64,000 bases of DNA from positions 186,001-250,000 of the forward strand of contig NZ_CACSIP010000034.1 of the NCBI RefSeq assembly GCF_902705885.1. The letters are read 5' to 3'. The first letter of the stretch is position 1; each line of letters starts with the position of its first letter. The notes beneath the pieces were generated by a model. It ran no database searches. It saw only the letters and a list, made by a program, of their open reading frames with translations, and was not told the origin of the DNA. The position numbers and the translations under genes were made by a program. Below are positions 61,395-64,000 of this stretch, piece by piece. The DNA comes from Mycolicibacterium austroafricanum (GTDB taxonomy: Bacteria; Actinomycetota; Actinomycetes; Mycobacteriales; Mycobacteriaceae).

Positions 61395-61760
61395 GGGGCT
61401 GAACGGTTTCGACTTCGCGCATCGAATCAAGGGAAGCGTGCCGGTGCAGGCAACTGACCACCGTAAGCGTCGTTGCAACCAATTAAGCGCCGATTCCAAT
61501 CAGCGCGACTTCGCCCTCGCTGCTTAAGCGACGGTGAGTCTGTCAGACCGGGAGCGCCCTCGGCCCGGACCCTGGCATCAGCTAGAGGGACAAACCGATA
61601 CGTCCGGTCGCGGGAGGTATCGGGACATCAAACAGCGACTGGGATCGTCATCCTGACTTGTTCGCGTGAGCAGGAGATCCGAGTAGAGACATAGCGAACT
61701 GCGCACGGAGAAGCCTTGAGGGAATGCCGTAGGACCCGGGTTCAATTCCCGGCAGCTCCA
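61395..61760 (+). ncRNA. ssrA: Transfer-messenger RNA (tmRNA)
   Basis: The RNA that rescues stalled ribosomes and tags the nascent chain. It begins GGGGCTGAACGGTTTCGAC, and the 3' end GGCAGCTCC pairs with the first seven bases (one G-U) to form the acceptor stem; the T-loop GGGTTCAATTCCC is at 61737-61749. CCA is not fully encoded. The tag frame (61489-61527) reads ADSNQRDFALAA then TAA, versus ADSHQRDYALAA as I recall for M. tuberculosis. The extent was set from the acceptor stem. Confidence 0.97.
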
Positions 61761-61769
61761 CAATTGAAT

Positions 61770-61806
61770 AGCAGGTCAGGGACATAGTCCCTGGCCTGCT
61801 TTCTTT
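61770..61806 (+). terminator. Intrinsic terminator of ssrA
   Basis: A 13-base stem (AGCAGGTCAGGGA / TCCCTGGCCTGCT, one G-U) with a five-base loop is followed by TTTCTTTT. It starts ten bases after the tmRNA 3' end. Confidence 0.92.
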
Positions 61807-61850
61807 TCACATCGATATCCCATCAACATTCGGTTCTTGTAGTCGCCGCC

Positions 61851-62520
61851 ATGGCATCGCTCAGATCCCCTCGCTCGAAAGGACGGCACCACCGTCATCC
61901 AGGTCTTCTTCAGGCACGACGGCAAGCAGACCTCGACCAGCTTCGAGGGCTTGTCGAGAAGTTCGGAGCCGAGCAAGCACTGTCGACTGTGGGGATAGAT
62001 CCCGCGATGTCGACAATGACAGTCCGGGAGTGGATCGAGCGCCACATCGCGCACCTCACCGGTCTTCGGAAGACCACGCTGTGGGACTATGAGAACTATC
62101 TGGAGAAGCCCACCGGACCGGCGCTCGGTGAGCTGCCAGCGACTGCCAACGACCCAGCGCGCCGAGATGATCTGCCTCAGCGACGAGTACCTCGCACGTT
62201 TGCTCGCCAACGTCACCGATCACTGGAAGCCCCTTGTTGGGTTCCTCGTCGCCTCCGGCTGTCGGTGGGGAGAGGCAGCTGCGCTGAAGCCGTCGGACAT
62301 TGATCTCAGGACCAACCGTGCGCATCACCCGGTCGATGTAGCGGACCTATGGCCGGGGTGGTTACGAGGTAGGCCCCGCCGAAGACGAAGCGATCGATCC
62401 GCACCATCAACGTCCCGGCGGCGACGCTGGCGACGCTCGACCTGACGGGAGAATCGGTCTTCGTCAGTAAGGCAGGCAGCTTCGTGAAGCGGTCCAGCGA
62501 TGGGTTCGGGGTCTGGTGCG
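61851..62520 (+). pseudogene. Decayed tyrosine-family site-specific integrase
   Basis: Fragments of a phage-type integrase lie in order in different frames: the arm-binding start MASLRSPRSK, then KDGTTVIQVFFRHDGKQTS (shifted), the core-binding segment TVREWIERHIAHLTG with TLWDYENYLE, the catalytic-domain segment DEYLARLLANVTDHWKPLV and SGCRWGEAAALKPSDIDL holding the first catalytic Arg, and PKTKRSIRTINVPAATLATL with the beta-hairpin Lys. Several frameshifts and a deletion of roughly 60 residues between the core-binding and catalytic parts are apparent, and the C-terminal HxxR and Tyr motifs are missing. Its place right after ssrA marks an old integration at the tmRNA gene. Confidence 0.85.
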
Positions 62521-62805
62521 TGGGAGATGGTGCGCTCGCTGATGAGAATCCCATGTGGGCTGTGTACCAGCCGTAGGCGCTGCGTCACGTTGAGCGCCGC
62601 ATCGGACATCGCCCCCGGTCGCGAAGGCACAGGCCTCCGATTTGTTCGACGACCCCCAGAAGCAGACCGGGCGCGGCGACTGAGCATGGCCGGTTTCGGC
62701 TGCGGCACAACGGGAGTTCGCGCCCCATGGAGGTCAAGTCCGACGACGGCGACGACTGGGCGTTCCTCGACGACACGGAGGGCTCATCGAGCTGACGCCA
62801 ACCCT
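62521..62805. other. Region without a recognisable gene, probable island remnant
   Basis: No family is recognised. A short plus-strand frame ending at the TGA near 62795 reads RPMEVKSDDGDDWAFLDD, which looks like the end of a real protein without a start. It is probably further debris of the element that carried the integrase. No second copy of the ssrA 3' end was found here. Confidence 0.4.
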
Positions 62806-63921
62806 CTAGTCGTTGGCCTCGGTGCCGGGGTTGTTCGCCTCGTCGGTCGGAGCGGGTGACGACGGCTCGTCGTCTGCGAGTTCCGTATCGGGAAGAGCCT
62901 GTTCCTGCGCGGGTGCGGGTTCTTCCTCGACGAGGTCGTCGGCTTCCTCGGCGAAGTCTTCCCCGAGCATGTCTTCTTCGGACACTTCTTCCCCGAGTAC
63001 GTCTTCTTCGGACACGTCTTCCCCGGGTACATCGGGCGTCGTCAGGTCGAGTTCCTCGGCCACTGGGCCCTTCTCCTCCAGCACGGCCTCGTCCTCAGTT
63101 GGTAACTGCTCTTGCACCGCAACAAGTTCCGTCTCCGGGTCGGTACTCAACATCATGGTCTGCGCTTCGGGACCGGACCACTCGTTGATCGCCGCCGGAC
63201 CTTGCGCCGCGATCGCCTCGCCCACGTACTGGTCCAGAAAAATCGCCTGGGAAATGAGCCCGGGGGGTAAGGAAGTCTCCTCCGGAGTCAACAGCGCGGG
63301 TACGTAGTAACCGCCGAACAAGAAGTCCTCCGGCACACCGTTGAGCACGCCGTCGATGATGCGGGCCGGGATGTTGATGACGGCATTGACGACCCCGATG
63401 ACGTCGAATGTGGTGATCGCCTCGAACACGTCGGCGATCGCGAGACCCGTTGCGGCGACGCCGTTCAACAGTGGGCTGAACGCGATGTTGAACAGATACT
63501 GGGGGCCGCCCGGCTGATCAAGGACGAGACCGAGATATGACACGACCTGCCCGATGCTCTGCCCGACGCTCTTCAACGGTTGCAGGACGATATCGGCCGC
63601 GGCGGCGAAGAATTCGTCGAACCTGCCGATCTGCAATGCGAGGACGGCCTCCTCGAACGCCGCCGCCTGGTTCTCGAGGGTCGCTCTGATGATCGGGAAT
63701 GGGTCGGAGAAATACTGCTCTAGCAAGGCTCCCGTATTGAGGAGCGATTTGACGAACACTTGCGGATAGAGCTGCAAGGGACTCGGGATCGCAGCGAGTT
63801 GCACCGCATAGCTCGCCGGCGCTTTCTCCAGCGGGGCGGGGCTGATGGGTGTGACGGCGATGACGCTGGCCCCCACCAGTGCGATGCCCGCGCTCAGACA
63901 CGGCCGTACAGCTGTCAACAC
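62806..63921 (-). CDS. Exported mycobacterial protein with an acidic repeat tail
   Basis: A 371-residue protein of unknown function. GTG 63921 (or TTG 63918) follows GGGAGGA and opens a signal-like helix (PCLSAGIALVGASVIAVTP, about 6-24) shared by a group of mycobacterial cell-wall proteins, some called porin-like. The middle (about 40-250) is helical and hydrophobic with phrases such as LGLVLDQPGGPQYLFNIAFS and FLFGGYYVPALLTPEE. The last 95 residues are very acidic with repeated VSEED-VLGEE-like units. Minus strand, converging on the island remnant. Confidence 0.83.
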   Translation of the reverse strand: MLTAVRPCLSAGIALVGASVIAVTPISPAPLEKAPASYAVQLAAIPSPLQLYPQVFVKSLLNTGALLEQYFSDPFPIIRATLENQAAAFEEAVLALQIGRFDEFFAAAADIVLQPLKSVGQSIGQVVSYLGLVLDQPGGPQYLFNIAFSPLLNGVAATGLAIADVFEAITTFDVIGVVNAVINIPARIIDGVLNGVPEDFLFGGYYVPALLTPEETSLPPGLISQAIFLDQYVGEAIAAQGPAAINEWSGPEAQTMMLSTDPETELVAVQEQLPTEDEAVLEEKGPVAEELDLTTPDVPGEDVSEEDVLGEEVSEEDMLGEDFAEEADDLVEEEPAPAQEQALPDTELADDEPSSPAPTDEANNPGTEAND

Positions 63922-64000
63922 TAGGTCCTCCCTCGGCGGCGACCCAGTGACGCCTCCCAACCACTGGAAAGTAACTGGCGGACGCAACCCGGAGCAATCA

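Noticed and set aside
62056..62328. Minus-strand small gene across the integrase remnant
   Set aside because: The plus-strand fragments match integrase domains in order; the minus frame has no recognisable pattern.

Overview
The window is high-GC, densely packed DNA from a mycobacterium, most likely a rapid grower (Mycolicibacterium type). It carries a complete 14-gene nuo operon, an antigen 85 mycolyltransferase with the mature start FSRPGLPVEYL, ferredoxin/NADP reductase FprA, an F420-dependent (Ddn-type) reductase, a mycothiol-linked maleylpyruvate-isomerase-fold protein, FadE23/FadE24, and the block fprA / prfB-mscS-Pro/Thr protein-ftsE-ftsX-smpB / ssrA that is familiar from Mycobacterium tuberculosis. 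No IS element, CRISPR array, rRNA or ordinary tRNA was seen.

Layout. (1) 0-13.8 kb, accessory redox and lipid genes: a Baeyer-Villiger-type flavoprotein with a FabG3-like hydroxysteroid dehydrogenase, a large LuxR/AAA regulator behind a quinone oxidoreductase, an alpha/beta hydrolase, a flavin amine oxidase, an EthA-like monooxygenase, and an APH-like kinase coupled to a protein of unknown function opposite a TetR gene. (2) 13.8-30.1 kb on the minus strand: nuoA to nuoN, almost every junction a stop/start overlap, followed by an enoyl-CoA hydratase. Upstream of nuoA lie a receiver-only regulator and a SnoaL-like protein. (3) 31.2-39.5 kb: a methyltransferase, then a tightly coupled eight-gene minus-strand catabolic operon (homogentisate-dioxygenase-like, alpha/beta hydrolase, CoA-transferase, HMG-CoA-lyase-like, TetR, acyl-CoA dehydrogenase, APH-like kinase, DUF6285). 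Its last three enzyme genes resemble the LvaC/LvaA/LvaB module for 4-hydroxyacyl-CoA. (4) 39.6-45.6 kb, envelope and redox genes: a 713-residue exported protein with about 38 ten-residue repeats, a TetR-controlled flavin monooxygenase/Ddn pair, and an Ag85C-like gene with a strong terminator. (5) 45.7-50.3 kb: an AcuI-like oxidoreductase, fadE23-fadE24 and the hisN phosphatase. (6) 50.3-61.8 kb: fprA, prfB, mechanosensitive channel, ftsEX, smpB, a DMT transporter, a GGDEF-EAL protein, an MDMPI-like protein and tmRNA (ssrA). (7) 61.8-64 kb: a decayed tyrosine integrase next to ssrA and a secreted protein with an acidic tail.

Functionally, much of the window serves lipid and aromatic catabolism feeding acyl-CoA oxidation and NADH, and complex I takes up the NADH. 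SmpB and its partner tmRNA lie within 5 kb of each other, with RF2 and the division ABC system FtsEX just upstream. Several promoter regions carry clear inverted repeats that pair plausibly with neighbouring TetR genes. Function assignments rest on reading motifs and remembered family sequences, not on database searches.
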